Origin: Stutzerimonas decontaminans
GTDB taxonomy: Bacteria > Pseudomonadota > Gammaproteobacteria > Pseudomonadales > Pseudomonadaceae
DNA: 64,000 nucleotides
Direction: 5' to 3'
Assembly (NCBI RefSeq): GCF_000661915.1
Contig: NZ_CP007509.1
Coordinates: forward strand, 4,105,501-4,169,500
Made by a program: the position numbers and the translations under genes. Shown here piece after piece: positions 18,232 through 27,082 of the stretch (position 1 is its first letter; every line of letters begins with the position of its first letter). Below the pieces are notes generated by a model, which saw only the letters and a program-made list of their open reading frames with translations, ran no database searches and had not been told where the DNA came from.

Positions 18232-19746
18232 TCAGCCGAGAAAGAGCTTGTAGGCCGGATTCTCGCTTTCGTCCCAGTAGCGGTAGCCGATCTTGTCCAG
18301 CGCGGCCGGCACCAGATGGCGCTCGTCGACTGGCACCTGCAGGCCCGCCACCACCCGACCGTCGGCGGCGCCGTGGTTGCGGTAATGGAACATCGAGATG
18401 TTCCAGCGCCCGCCGAGCTTGTTGAGGAAGTTGAACAGCGCGCCGGGGCGCTCGGGAAATTCGAAGCGCAGCACCATCTCGTTGCTGACCCCGGCCGCGT
18501 GGCCGCCGACCATGTGCCGCGTGTGCAGCTTGGCAAGCTCGTTGTCGGTCAGGTCGAGTACCGGGAAGCCCTTGTCGCGCAGCCCCTCCACCAGCGCCGC
18601 GCGCGGGTCGTTCTCCGGATGCGTCTGTACGCCAACGAAGATGTGCGCCTCGCGGTCGGTGTGGTAGCGGTAGTTGAACTCGGTGATCTGGCGTTTGCCG
18701 ATCGCCTCGCAGAAGGCCTTGAAGCTGCCGGGCTGCTCGGGAATGGTGACGGCGATGATCGCCTCGCGCTTCTCGCCCAGCTCGGCGCGTTCGGCGACGT
18801 GGCGCAGGCGGTCGAAATTGACGTTGGCACCGGAGTCGATGCCCACCAACACCTGGCCGCTGACAGCCTCACGTTCAACGTACTTCTTGATACCCGCGAC
18901 GGCCAGCGCCCCAGCCGGCTCGGTGATCGAGCGGGTGTCGTCGTAGATGTCCTTGATCGCCGCGCAGATCTCGTCGGTGCTGACGGTGATCACCTCGTCG
19001 ACATAGTGCCGGCAGATCTCGAAGGTGTGCTGACCGATCTGCGCCACGGCAACGCCGTCGGCGAACAGCCCGACCTGCTCCAGCACCACGCGCTCGCCTG
19101 CGGCCATGGCCGCCTGCAGGCAATTGGAATCGTCCGGCTCGACGCCGATCACCTTGGTCTGCGGGTAGAGGTATTTCACATAAGCGGCGATACCGGCCAC
19201 CAGGCCACCGCCGCCCACCGGGACGAAGATCGCATCGATCGGTCCCTGATGTTGGCGGAGGATTTCCATCGCCACGGTGCCCTGCCCGGCGATCACGTCA
19301 GGGTCATCGTAGGGGTGGATATAGACGTAGCCCTTCTCTTCCACCAGTTTCAGTGAATAGGCCAGCGCCTCGGGGAAGGCATCGCCGTGCAGCACCACCT
19401 TGCCGCCGCGGGCGCGCACGCCCTGCACCTTCAGTTCCGGCGTGGTGCGCGGCATGACGATGGTGGCCTTGATTCCCAGCTGTTTGGCGGCCAGCGCAAC
19501 GCCCTGGGCATGATTGCCAGCCGACGCCGTCACCACGCCGCGCGCCAGCTCCTCGGCGGACAGCTGCGCCAGCTTGTTGTAGGCACCGCGCACCTTGAAT
19601 GAGAACACCGGCTGCAGATCCTCGCGCTTGAGCAGAATCTGGTTGCCGATTCGCTCGGAAAGCTGGCGAGCAGGCTGTAGCGGGGTTTCGATGGCGACGT
19701 CGTAGACGCGGGAGGTGAGGATCTTCTTGACGTAATGTTCGAGCAT
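18232..19746 (-). CDS. ilvA: Threonine ammonia-lyase, biosynthetic
   Basis: The 504-residue PLP enzyme deaminates threonine to 2-oxobutanoate, the first committed step of isoleucine synthesis. The PLP Lys lies in SFKVRGAYNK (Lys51), the PLP phosphate loop is VGGGGLVAGIA near residue 190, and two C-terminal ACT-like regulatory domains (about 325-500) are expected to bind isoleucine or valine. The two-domain regulatory tail distinguishes it from the short catabolic TdcB type. It is divergent from rpiA, with about 160 bases between starts. Confidence 0.95.
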   Translation of the reverse strand: MLEHYVKKILTSRVYDVAIETPLQPARQLSERIGNQILLKREDLQPVFSFKVRGAYNKLAQLSAEELARGVVTASAGNHAQGVALAAKQLGIKATIVMPRTTPELKVQGVRARGGKVVLHGDAFPEALAYSLKLVEEKGYVYIHPYDDPDVIAGQGTVAMEILRQHQGPIDAIFVPVGGGGLVAGIAAYVKYLYPQTKVIGVEPDDSNCLQAAMAAGERVVLEQVGLFADGVAVAQIGQHTFEICRHYVDEVITVSTDEICAAIKDIYDDTRSITEPAGALAVAGIKKYVEREAVSGQVLVGIDSGANVNFDRLRHVAERAELGEKREAIIAVTIPEQPGSFKAFCEAIGKRQITEFNYRYHTDREAHIFVGVQTHPENDPRAALVEGLRDKGFPVLDLTDNELAKLHTRHMVGGHAAGVSNEMVLRFEFPERPGALFNFLNKLGGRWNISMFHYRNHGAADGRVVAGLQVPVDERHLVPAALDKIGYRYWDESENPAYKLFLG

Positions 19747-19871
19747 TCTGGCTGTCTTGGCGGGCAGTGCGAGGGAACGAGGAGTCTACCCCCGGCACGC
19801 CCCTGGCGACCACCGGCAATCCTCGACAGCTCGGCATCCGCAGCAGACAAGACCGGCCGCCGGCAGAGGGC

Positions 19872-19877
19872 TATAAT
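19872..19877 (+). promoter_or_regulatory. -10 element upstream of rpiA
   Basis: A perfect TATAAT lies 32 bases before the rpiA start codon. I do not find a good -35 hexamer at 16-18 bases, so the promoter call rests on the -10 alone. Confidence 0.4.
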
Positions 19878-19909
19878 CCGCGCCTCGTCTTTCCCGTCCG
19901 GATTCCCCC

Positions 19910-20581
19910 ATGACCCAGGATCAGCTCAAGCAGGCCGTCGCCCAGGCCGCCGTCGACCATATCGTTCCGCACCTCAGCGATCGCAGCATCATTGGCGTGG
20001 GCACCGGCTCCACCGCAAACTTCTTCATCGACCTGCTGGCCAAACACAAGGGCTTCTTCGATGGCGCCGTGGCCAGCTCCGAAGCTACCGCCGAGCGCCT
20101 GAAGCAGCATGGCATTCCGGTCTACGACCTGAATTCGGTGAGCGAACTGGAGTTCTATGTCGACGGCGCCGACGAAGCCAACAAGCACCTCGAGCTGATC
20201 AAGGGCGGTGGCGCGGCGCTGACCCGCGAGAAGATCGTCGCCGCCGTGGCCAAGACCTTCATCTGCATCGCCGACGGCAGCAAGCTGGTCGAACAGCTAG
20301 GCGCCTTCCCGCTGCCGGTGGAAGTCATCCCGATGGCACGCAGTCACGTTGCGCGCGAACTGGTCAAGCTGGGCGGCGACCCGGTCTACCGCGACGGCGT
20401 GGTGACCGACAACGGCAACGTCATCCTCGATGTACACAACCTGATGATCGGCTTCGCCCCGGAGCTGGAAGGCAAGATCAACGACATCGTCGGCGTGGTC
20501 TGCAACGGCCTGTTCGCCATGCGTCCGGCCGACCTGCTGCTGCTCGGCACCAAGGACGGCGTGCAGACTCTCAAGCGCTGA
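19910..20581 (+). CDS. rpiA: Ribose-5-phosphate isomerase A
   Basis: The 223-residue enzyme interconverts ribose 5-phosphate and ribulose 5-phosphate in the non-oxidative pentose phosphate pathway. Conserved blocks are [17 protein letters not shown] (phosphate binding), [38 protein letters not shown] (with the catalytic Asp, Glu and Lys) and [14 protein letters not shown]. Its position next to ilvA on the opposite strand is the standard Pseudomonas arrangement. Confidence 0.96.
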   Translation: MTQDQLKQAVAQAAVDHIVPHLSDRSIIGVGTGSTANFFIDLLAKHKGFFDGAVASSEATAERLKQHGIPVYDLNSVSELEFYVDGADEANKHLELIKGGGAALTREKIVAAVAKTFICIADGSKLVEQLGAFPLPVEVIPMARSHVARELVKLGGDPVYRDGVVTDNGNVILDVHNLMIGFAPELEGKINDIVGVVCNGLFAMRPADLLLLGTKDGVQTLKR

Positions 20582-20679
20582 TCGGCCTGGGCGAAGCGCA
20601 AGGGCGCGCCACCGGATTGGCGGCTACGCTTGGATAAGCTGTGTCGAGTCCGGCACAGCTCATCACAGGAGGTGTCGCC

Positions 20680-21027
20680 ATGTCCGGCAAGTTCCAGTTG
20701 AAGCGCGCCAGCAATGGCCAGTTCCATTTCAACCTGCTGGCCAGCAACGGCCAGGTGGTGCTGGCCAGCGAGCAGTACAAGGCCCACGCTTCGGCGCTCA
20801 ATGGCATCGACTCGGTACGCAAGAACGCCGTGCGCGAGGCCGCGTTCGAGGTCAAGGAGTCCAGCAACGGCAAGTTCTACTTCGTGCTCAAGGCCAGCAA
20901 CGGTCAGGTCATCGGCCAGAGTCAGATGTACGCCAGCCTGCACAGTGCCGAGCAGGGTTGCGATTCGGTCCGGCGGCACGCCCCGAATGCCGCCCTGCAG
21001 GACGAAAGCGCCTCGCCGGTCGCCTGA
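20680..21027 (+). CDS. YegP family protein (tandem DUF1508 domains)
   Basis: The 115-residue protein consists of two DUF1508 repeats, about residues 1-50 and 52-102, each with the pattern F-x-L-K-x-S/A-N-G-Q followed by SxxY. Examples are GKFQLKRASNGQFHFNLLASNGQ and GKFYFVLKASNGQVIGQSQMY. A strong AGGAGG site at 20667-20672 fixes the ATG at 20680. It is a widespread small protein of unknown function that follows rpiA in Pseudomonas. Confidence 0.82.
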   Translation: MSGKFQLKRASNGQFHFNLLASNGQVVLASEQYKAHASALNGIDSVRKNAVREAAFEVKESSNGKFYFVLKASNGQVIGQSQMYASLHSAEQGCDSVRRHAPNAALQDESASPVA

Positions 21028-21063
21028 GCGGCTTCCCGGCCGGGTGATCGTCGCGGTATCCGA

Positions 21064-21960
21064 TCACTTGGCCGGTTTGCGAAACACGTAGAACAGGTTC
21101 GGCTCGCTGACCAGATAGAGCGTGCCGTCCGGCCCCATCGCCATCCCCTCCGCCTGTGGCACATCGCGTTCCAACCCATGCCGCCCCGCACTCAGCGACA
21201 GGCTGCTGAGCGGTTGGCCATTGTTGTCCAGTTCGATCACCAGCCGCGACTCGTCGGAAAGCGCCAGCAGATGCCCGGTCTGCTCGTCGAACTGCAGGCT
21301 GGATAGGTCGCGGACGAACAGTCTGGCGTCGTGCTCGTTGATATGCACTGACGCTGTCGACTCGGCAAAGGGAAAGCCGGAGATCTCGTAGATGCGCACC
21401 GGATTGCGTTCCTTGGCAACGAACAGTCGCGCGCCCGCCGTGTCGTAGGCCAGGCCTTCGAAGCCCTTATTGCCGTTAAGGTCAATGCCCAGGGACAGCT
21501 GTTGCGCCTGCGCCGCATCGATGAGCGTGGTCTGCTCGTTGACTTCGATGCGCAGCAGGCGCTGCAGGCGTTCGTCACTGATCACATAGACGCCCTCGGA
21601 GATGTATTCGATGGCCTCTGGGTCACCGAAACCAACGAGGGGAATCGCGCGCAACAGCTCACCCTCCAGGCTGAGTTCCAGCCAGTGCGGCTTGCCGTTG
21701 GTGACGGCGATCAGGCTGTTGCGATCCGGGTCGAAGGTCAGTGCCGATAGATCGTCATCGATGCCACTGACCACCTTGCCCTGAATGGTCGCCTGGTAAT
21801 CCGGCAGCCACAGCGAGGCTTCCTGAGCCTGTTCGCCCTGATGCCACTGATTGAAATGAAACCAGCTCCGCTCGAACAGGCGGTAATGAACGCCAGCGAC
21901 AACCGCCAGCAGCAGGGCTACGCCCACCAGCGCAGCCAGGAGGAATTTCAACGCACGCAT
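21064..21960 (-). CDS. SdiA-regulated domain protein, copy 1
   Basis: The 298-residue protein has one N-terminal signal anchor (RALKFLLAALVGVALLLAVVAG) and a large outside domain of the SdiA-regulated (YjiK-like) family, a beta-propeller-type fold. Characteristic stretches are IDDDLSALTFDPDRNSLIAVTN, YISEGVYVISDERLQRLLRIE and AEGMAMGPDGTLYLVSEPNLFYVFRK. I use the ATG at 21960; a GTG three codons upstream is possible. The biochemical role is unknown. It is the downstream member of a tandem pair. Confidence 0.72.
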   Translation of the reverse strand: MRALKFLLAALVGVALLLAVVAGVHYRLFERSWFHFNQWHQGEQAQEASLWLPDYQATIQGKVVSGIDDDLSALTFDPDRNSLIAVTNGKPHWLELSLEGELLRAIPLVGFGDPEAIEYISEGVYVISDERLQRLLRIEVNEQTTLIDAAQAQQLSLGIDLNGNKGFEGLAYDTAGARLFVAKERNPVRIYEISGFPFAESTASVHINEHDARLFVRDLSSLQFDEQTGHLLALSDESRLVIELDNNGQPLSSLSLSAGRHGLERDVPQAEGMAMGPDGTLYLVSEPNLFYVFRKPAK

Positions 21961-22035
21961 AATGCTCACTTCTTCTAATTGGACATCCGATTATGCCCAG
22001 CGCGGCTTGCATCAAGCTTAACGGCCGGCTTGGCC

Positions 22036-22938
22036 TCAGCGCTTGCGGCTGAAGACATAAAAGCGGTTGGGCTCACCCACCACATAGATATTGCCCTCGC
22101 CGTCCATCGCCACACCTTCGGCCTGCTCGATGCCCTGCACCAGGCCATTCAGACCACCGAACAACGAGATGAAGCTGCGTGGCTGACCCTGCAGGTCCAG
22201 CTCGACCAGCAAGCGCGACTCGTCCGACAGCAGCAGGGTATGACCGCTGTGCGGATCGATCGCCACAGAGGAAAGATCACGCACCAGCAAGGGCTGGTTG
22301 GCCAGCGCCTCGAGCGCACCGACGGCGCCATCCTCGCCGGGGAAAGGCAGCTCGAACAGGCCCTGCGGGTCGCGCTCCTTGGCCAGCAGCAGGCGCTGCG
22401 TACGCGGATTCCAGGCCAGGCCCTCGAAGCCCTTGTTGCCCGCGTCGGCGAAGCCGAGGTCGTAGCTGGCCAGGTCGTCCAGATCGAGACTCTCTACGTC
22501 CGGCTCCAGGAAGAACACCGCGACCAGTCGACGACGCTCGTCGACGATCGCCAGGCGGCCATCGCCCATTGCTTCCACCGCTTCCGGATCGGAAAAACCG
22601 GTGAGCGCTATACGCCGCAGCACGACGCCGGCCGGGGTGAACTCGATCAGCTGCGGATGTTTGCCGGTGACGGTGAAAAGCGTGCCGGTCATTGGATTCC
22701 AGGTCAGCCCTGAGGTCTCGTCGTCCTCGAGGCCGGCCAGCGTGGTTTCCAGCGCCAGCTCGTAATCCGGTAGCCAGATACCGGCTGCGCGCTGCTCGGC
22801 CGTCACCGACCGCTCGCTCCAGTACAGCCGGAGCTGATCGTCCCAGTGCAGCAAGCGACCGGCGACGAGCAGGGCAATAAAAAGCAGCAGCAGGATGACA
22901 GCGACGATCAAACGCCAGCGGGAATAACGAACGGGCAT
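22036..22938 (-). CDS. SdiA-regulated domain protein, copy 2
   Basis: The 300-residue paralogue of the previous gene has the same layout: an N-terminal membrane anchor (RLIVAVILLLLFIALLVAG) and an extracytoplasmic propeller-type domain with DDETSGLTWNPMTGTLFTVTG, GDGRLAIVDERRRLVAVF, NKGFEGLAWNPRTQRLLLAKERDP and the closing AEGVAMDGEGNIYVVGEPNRFYVFSRKR. The pair clearly arose by tandem duplication and has since diverged. The genes lie 75 bases apart and may be co-transcribed. Confidence 0.72.
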   Translation of the reverse strand: MPVRYSRWRLIVAVILLLLFIALLVAGRLLHWDDQLRLYWSERSVTAEQRAAGIWLPDYELALETTLAGLEDDETSGLTWNPMTGTLFTVTGKHPQLIEFTPAGVVLRRIALTGFSDPEAVEAMGDGRLAIVDERRRLVAVFFLEPDVESLDLDDLASYDLGFADAGNKGFEGLAWNPRTQRLLLAKERDPQGLFELPFPGEDGAVGALEALANQPLLVRDLSSVAIDPHSGHTLLLSDESRLLVELDLQGQPRSFISLFGGLNGLVQGIEQAEGVAMDGEGNIYVVGEPNRFYVFSRKR

Positions 22939-23003
22939 GAAATACGTTCCGGCGGAAGGTGCCGGATTACAACACGAGAACGGTTCGCAAAGAAGCAGCA
23001 GAC

Positions 23004-23024
23004 GCGGCGGGTTTGCCCCGCCGC
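23004..23024 (-). terminator. Probable terminator after the FAH-family gene
   Basis: GCGGCGGG (23004-23011) pairs with CCCGCCGC (23017-23024) around a five-base loop, directly after the stop of the FAH-family gene. On the minus strand the stem is followed by a pyrimidine-rich stretch rather than a pure T run. Confidence 0.5.
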
Positions 23025-23031
23025 GAGAGGA

Positions 23032-23697
23032 TCAGAGCACGCGGCTTTCGAAACGCGACAGCCCGACCAGCTCCAGCACCAGCTGGTCGCCCTGCTGGAG
23101 CGGGCCGACACCGGCCGGCGTGCCGGTCAGCACCACGTCGCCCGGTTGCAGGCTGAAGTGCCCGGCTATGTGCTGCAGCAGCGGCAGGATGGCATTGAGC
23201 ATCTGGCTGCTGTTGCCGTCCTGGCGAACTTCGCCGTTGATGGTCAGCCGGATGCCGATGTCGCCCAGATCCTCCACCGCATCGCCCGGCACGAACGGCG
23301 CCAGCACGCAGGCGCCGTCGAAGCTCTTGGCGATCTCCCACGGGTGGCCCTTTTCCTTGAGCTTGGCCTGCACGTCGCGCAGGGTCAGGTCGAGCGCGGG
23401 GGCGAAGCCGGAGATGGCGTCGCGCACCTCCTCTTCGTTGGGCTTGCGCGACAGCGGCTTGCCGATCAGCACGGCGATTTCTGCTTCGTAATGCACGGCA
23501 CCGCGATCACTCGGGATGCTGAAGCCATTCTCCAGCGGCACGGTGCAACTACCGGCCTTGATGAACAGCAGCGGCTCGGTCGGCACCGGGTTGTTCAGCT
23601 CCTTGGCGTGCTCGGCGTAGTTGCGGCCGATGCAGACCACCTTGCCCAGCGGGTAGTGGATCGGCGTGCCGTCGGTGTAGTGGTGCTGGTAGCTCAT
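23032..23697 (-). CDS. Fumarylacetoacetate hydrolase family protein
   Basis: The 221-residue enzyme has the FAH fold (YcgM-like). It starts at 23697 behind an AAGGAGT site. Conserved segments are VVCIGRNYAEHAKELN, the metal-binding HYEAEIAVLIG (Glu residues), a GFAPALDLTLRDVQ stretch and the C-terminal LQPGDVVLTGTPAGVGPL. Relatives act as acylpyruvases, oxaloacetate decarboxylases or hydratases in aromatic catabolism. It lies 27 bases downstream of the D-2-hydroxyglutarate dehydrogenase gene, so it may act on a related 2-oxo acid; that is inference. Confidence 0.83.
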   Translation of the reverse strand: MSYQHHYTDGTPIHYPLGKVVCIGRNYAEHAKELNNPVPTEPLLFIKAGSCTVPLENGFSIPSDRGAVHYEAEIAVLIGKPLSRKPNEEEVRDAISGFAPALDLTLRDVQAKLKEKGHPWEIAKSFDGACVLAPFVPGDAVEDLGDIGIRLTINGEVRQDGNSSQMLNAILPLLQHIAGHFSLQPGDVVLTGTPAGVGPLQQGDQLVLELVGLSRFESRVL

Positions 23698-23724
23698 CGA
23701 TGACTCCTTGGGTCGGTGGGCCAC

Positions 23725-25119
23725 TCAGGCCGCGAAGATCTTGCCCGGGTTCATGATCCCGTTGGGATCGAACACCGCCTTGACCGCTTTCATGTATTCG
23801 ATTTCTGCCGGCGAACGGCTGTATTCGAGGTAATCCCGCTTGGTCATGCCGACGCCGTGTTCGGCGGAGATCGAACCGTTGTACTTCTGCACGGTTTCGA
23901 ACACCCACTTGTTCACCGTGGCGCACTTGCCGAAGAACTCGTCCTTGTCCATCGCATCCGGCTTGAGGATGTTCAGGTGCAGGTTGCCGTCGCCGATGTG
24001 GCCGAACCAGACGATCTCGAAGTCGGGGTAGTGCTCACCGACGATGGCATCGATTTCCTTGAGGAAGGCCGGCACCTTGGCGATGGTGACTGAGATGTCG
24101 TTCTTGTACGGCGTCCAGTGGCTGATGGTCTCGGAGATGTACTCGCGCAGCTTCCACAGATTCTGCAGCTGCTGCTCGCTCTGGCTCATCACGCCATCGA
24201 GCACCCAGCCCTGCTCGACGCAATGCTCGAAGGTCGCCAGTGCCTGATCGGCGCGCTCATCGGTGGTGGCCTCGAATTCCAGCAGCGCGTAGAACGGGCA
24301 GTCGGTTTCGAACGGGGCCGGCACGTCGCCACGCGCCAGCACCTTGGCCAGCGCCTTGTCGGAAAAGAACTCGAAGGCAGTCAGGTCCAGCTTGTCCTGG
24401 AAGGCATGCAGCACCGGCATGATCGAATCGAAATCGGGGGTGCCCAGTACCAGCGCGGTGAGGTTGGTCGGCTGGCGCTCCAGGCGCATGGTCGCCTCGA
24501 CGACGAAGCCCAGCGTGCCCTCGGCGCCGATGAACAGCTGGCGCAGATCGTAGCCGGTGGCGTTCTTGATCAGGTCCTTGTTCAGCTCGAGCACATCGCC
24601 CTTGCCGGTCACCACCTTCATGCCGGCGACCCAGTTACGGGTCATGCCGTAGCGGATCACCTTGATGCCACCGGCGTTGGTGCCGATATTGCCGCCGATC
24701 TGGCTGGAGCCGGCGGAGGCGAAGTCCACCGGGTAGTACAGGCCCTTGTCCTCGGCGAACTGCTGCAGCTGCGCGGTGACGACGCCGGGTTGGCAGACAG
24801 CAGTGCGGTCCATCTCGTTGAATTCGAGAATCTGGTTCATGTAGTCGAACGACACCACCACCTCGCCATTGGCGGCGACTGCGGCGGCCGAAAGCCCGGT
24901 GCGACCGCCCGAGGGCACCAGCGCAACCTTGCGCTCGTTGGCCCAGCGCACGATGGCCTGGACCTGCTCGATGCTCTTGGGGAAGACGATGGCCGAGGGC
25001 GCCGGAGCGAAATGCTTGGTCCAGTCCTTGCCGTAGGCATTCAGCGAATCGGCGTCGGTCAGCACTTTGCCGGGCTCGACCAGGGTTTTCAGCTCATCGA
25101 TCAGGGCGGGGTCGGTCAT
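23725..25119 (-). CDS. FAD-linked D-2-hydroxyglutarate dehydrogenase
   Basis: The 464-residue flavoprotein has an FAD_binding_4 (PCMH) domain (about residues 40-220; VPSGGRTGLSAAAVAANGEVVVSFD and SAGSSQIGGNIGTNAGGIKVIRYG) and a C-terminal FAD-oxidase domain ending in HIGDGNLHLNIL and EHGVGMTKRDYL. It closely resembles the D-2-hydroxyglutarate dehydrogenase described in P. stutzeri, which reoxidises the D-2-hydroxyglutarate made by SerA and passes electrons to ETF, pulling serine synthesis forward. The divergent position next to serA supports this. The start at 25119 matches known homologues; upstream in-frame ATGs exist at 25134 and 25143. Confidence 0.88.
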   Translation of the reverse strand: MTDPALIDELKTLVEPGKVLTDADSLNAYGKDWTKHFAPAPSAIVFPKSIEQVQAIVRWANERKVALVPSGGRTGLSAAAVAANGEVVVSFDYMNQILEFNEMDRTAVCQPGVVTAQLQQFAEDKGLYYPVDFASAGSSQIGGNIGTNAGGIKVIRYGMTRNWVAGMKVVTGKGDVLELNKDLIKNATGYDLRQLFIGAEGTLGFVVEATMRLERQPTNLTALVLGTPDFDSIMPVLHAFQDKLDLTAFEFFSDKALAKVLARGDVPAPFETDCPFYALLEFEATTDERADQALATFEHCVEQGWVLDGVMSQSEQQLQNLWKLREYISETISHWTPYKNDISVTIAKVPAFLKEIDAIVGEHYPDFEIVWFGHIGDGNLHLNILKPDAMDKDEFFGKCATVNKWVFETVQKYNGSISAEHGVGMTKRDYLEYSRSPAEIEYMKAVKAVFDPNGIMNPGKIFAA

Positions 25120-25193
25120 CACGGGAACTCTCATACGATTCATGGTCACCCTGAGCACGCTTCAGCACAGGGGTGGGGGTGTTTCGCGGGGCT

Positions 25194-25209
25194 CGTATGC
25201 TAGCATACG
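25194..25209. promoter_or_regulatory. 16-bp perfect palindrome between D2HGDH gene and serA
   Basis: CGTATGCTAGCATACG reads identically on both strands. It lies in the roughly 200-base divergent promoter region, 74 bases before the D2HGDH start and 109 before serA. TATGCT occurs on both strands and could serve as a symmetrical -10 pair, or the palindrome could be an operator; I do not see matching -35 boxes. Confidence 0.5.
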
Positions 25210-25318
25210 CCCCCCTTTGAAACGTGCCTCGGCAGACTCCCGACACCGCTAATGACGGGTCGGCCAGCCTTCGCTGGACACTTCAGTCCTATCCTTCGGC
25301 CTTAAGGTTTTAATGCAG

Positions 25319-26548
25319 ATGAGCCAGACCTCTCTCGACAAGAGCAAGATCAAGTTTCTTCTTCTCGAAGGCGTGCACCAGAACGCCGTCGACACCCTCA
25401 AGGCGGCCGGCTACACCAACATCGAGTACCTCAAGGGCGCGCTGTCCACCGAGGAGCTGAAGGAGAAGATCGCCGACGTCCACTTCATCGGCATCCGTTC
25501 GCGCACCCAGCTCACCGAAGAGGTCTTCGACGCGGCCAAGAAACTGATCGCTGTCGGCTGCTTCTGCATCGGTACCAACCAGGTCAACCTGAATGCCGCC
25601 CGCGAGCGCGGCATCGCGGTGTTCAACGCGCCCTACTCCAACACCCGCTCGGTGGCCGAACTGGTGCTGGCCGAAGCCATCCTGCTCTTGCGCGGCATTC
25701 CGGAAAAGAACGCCTCCTGCCATCGCGGCGGCTGGATCAAGTCGGCGGCAAACTCGTTCGAAATCCGCGGCAAGAAGCTCGGCATCATCGGCTACGGCTC
25801 CATCGGCACCCAGCTGTCGGTACTCGCCGAAGCGCTGGGCATGCAGGTCTTCTTCTATGACGTGGTGACCAAGCTGCCGCTGGGCAACGCCACCCAGATC
25901 GGCTCGCTGTACGAGCTGCTGGGCATGTGCGACATCGTTTCGCTGCACGTCCCCGAGCTGCCATCGACCCAGTGGATGATCGGCGAGAAGGAAATCCGCG
26001 CCATGAAGAAGGGCGCCATCCTGATCAACGCCGCCCGCGGCACCGTGGTCGAGCTGGATCACCTGGCCGCCGCGATCAAGGACGAGCACCTGATCGGCGC
26101 CGCCATCGACGTGTTCCCGGTCGAGCCGAAGTCCAACGACGAGGAATTCGAAAGCCCGCTGCGTGGCCTGGACCGCGTGATCCTCACCCCGCACATCGGT
26201 GGTTCCACCGCCGAAGCGCAGGCCAACATCGGCCTGGAAGTCGCCGAGAAGCTGGTCAAGTACAGCGACAACGGCACCTCGGTGTCCTCGGTCAACTTCC
26301 CGGAAGTGGCGCTGCCGTCGCACCCGGGCAAGCACCGTCTGCTGCACATCCACCAGAACATTCCGGGCGTGATGAGCGAGATCAACAAGGTCTTCGCCGA
26401 CAACGGCATCAATATCTGCGGCCAGTTCCTGCAGACCAACGAGAAGGTCGGTTACGTCGTCATCGACGTGGACAAGGAATACTCCGACCTGGCGCTGGAA
26501 AAGCTGCAGCACGTCAACGGCACCATCCGCAGCCGCGTGCTGTTCTGA
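25319..26548 (+). CDS. serA: D-3-phosphoglycerate dehydrogenase
   Basis: The 409-residue enzyme oxidises 3-phosphoglycerate to 3-phosphohydroxypyruvate, the first step of serine synthesis, and can reduce 2-oxoglutarate to D-2-hydroxyglutarate. Visible are the Rossmann motif GYGSIGTQL (near residue 157), the NAARGTVVELDHL catalytic Arg region, the LTPHIGGSTAEAQANIG catalytic His, and a C-terminal ACT domain (about 338-409) for serine feedback. The start at 25319 matches the Pseudomonas family start MSxTSLDKSK; an ATG two codons upstream has better spacing to AAGG. Transcription ends at a strong terminator. Confidence 0.96.
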   Translation: MSQTSLDKSKIKFLLLEGVHQNAVDTLKAAGYTNIEYLKGALSTEELKEKIADVHFIGIRSRTQLTEEVFDAAKKLIAVGCFCIGTNQVNLNAARERGIAVFNAPYSNTRSVAELVLAEAILLLRGIPEKNASCHRGGWIKSAANSFEIRGKKLGIIGYGSIGTQLSVLAEALGMQVFFYDVVTKLPLGNATQIGSLYELLGMCDIVSLHVPELPSTQWMIGEKEIRAMKKGAILINAARGTVVELDHLAAAIKDEHLIGAAIDVFPVEPKSNDEEFESPLRGLDRVILTPHIGGSTAEAQANIGLEVAEKLVKYSDNGTSVSSVNFPEVALPSHPGKHRLLHIHQNIPGVMSEINKVFADNGINICGQFLQTNEKVGYVVIDVDKEYSDLALEKLQHVNGTIRSRVLF

Positions 26549-26569
26549 TGCGTTGACCCGGCGGCACTG

Positions 26570-26600
26570 AAAAAAGGGAGGCTTCGGCCTCCCTTTTTTT
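26570..26600 (+). terminator. Strong intrinsic terminator of serA
   Basis: A GGGAGGC/GCCTCCC stem with a TTCG tetraloop is preceded by six A and followed by seven T, so it should work in both directions. It also shields the convergent small gene downstream. Confidence 0.92.
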
Positions 26601-26634
26601 ATTGCGCGGCTTTCGTTCGGCGCGCCGCAGCGGA

Positions 26635-26931
26635 CTAGCTGCGCAGCACGCGCGGACCGGCGGCATCCACATCGGTACCGGGCCGTTCGTCCACCGGATC
26701 GAGCTGGGGCGGAACATCGGTTTCGGTCGGCGCCTGGCGCGGTTGCAGCGTCGGCGGCTGATCGAGTGGCTGTTGCTGCCTCGGCTGCTCGGCAGGCTCA
26801 TCACGGGGCTCGCGATTGTCCAACGGGTGCTGCCGCGCCTTGTCGGGCTGGGTCGGGCCAGTGCCTTCAGCGGTAACGCCTGAAGCGAACGCCAGCGAAA
26901 GCAGCAGGATGCTGTAGCGCACAAAGCTCAT
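26635..26931 (-). CDS. Small exported Pro/Gln-rich protein
   Basis: The 98-residue protein starts at 26931 behind a perfect GGAGGTG site. It has a signal peptide (FVRYSILLLSLAFASGVTA) followed by a disordered, Pro-, Gln- and Asp-rich chain (PAEQPRQQQPLDQPPTLQPRQ). There are no Cys residues and no recognisable domain, and I do not know its function. The promoter is presumably in the 150-base gap upstream. The low-complexity mature part is acidic to neutral and probably periplasmic. Confidence 0.6.
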   Translation of the reverse strand: MSFVRYSILLLSLAFASGVTAEGTGPTQPDKARQHPLDNREPRDEPAEQPRQQQPLDQPPTLQPRQAPTETDVPPQLDPVDERPGTDVDAAGPRVLRS

Positions 26932-27030
26932 CGTTGCACCTCCGATCGTCTCTTGCGCTTTCGGCACGCCCGCGTCGCCAAGGTTTCGCCGACGCCGCGG
27001 CGATCGGCCGAGCGGTCGCAGGCAAGACGC

Positions 27031-27066
27031 AAAACGGCCCGGCAAGCCACTGGCTCGCCGGGCCGT
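27031..27066 (-). terminator. Terminator of the Gly/Thr-rich protein gene
   Basis: CGGCCCGGC (27035-27043) pairs with GCCGGGCCG (27057-27065), with an inner AGCC/GGCT stem. On the minus strand it is followed by TTTT. It lies 16 bases after the stop of the Gly/Thr-rich gene. Confidence 0.75.
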
Positions 27067-27082
27067 CGCGGCGTTGCCGAAA

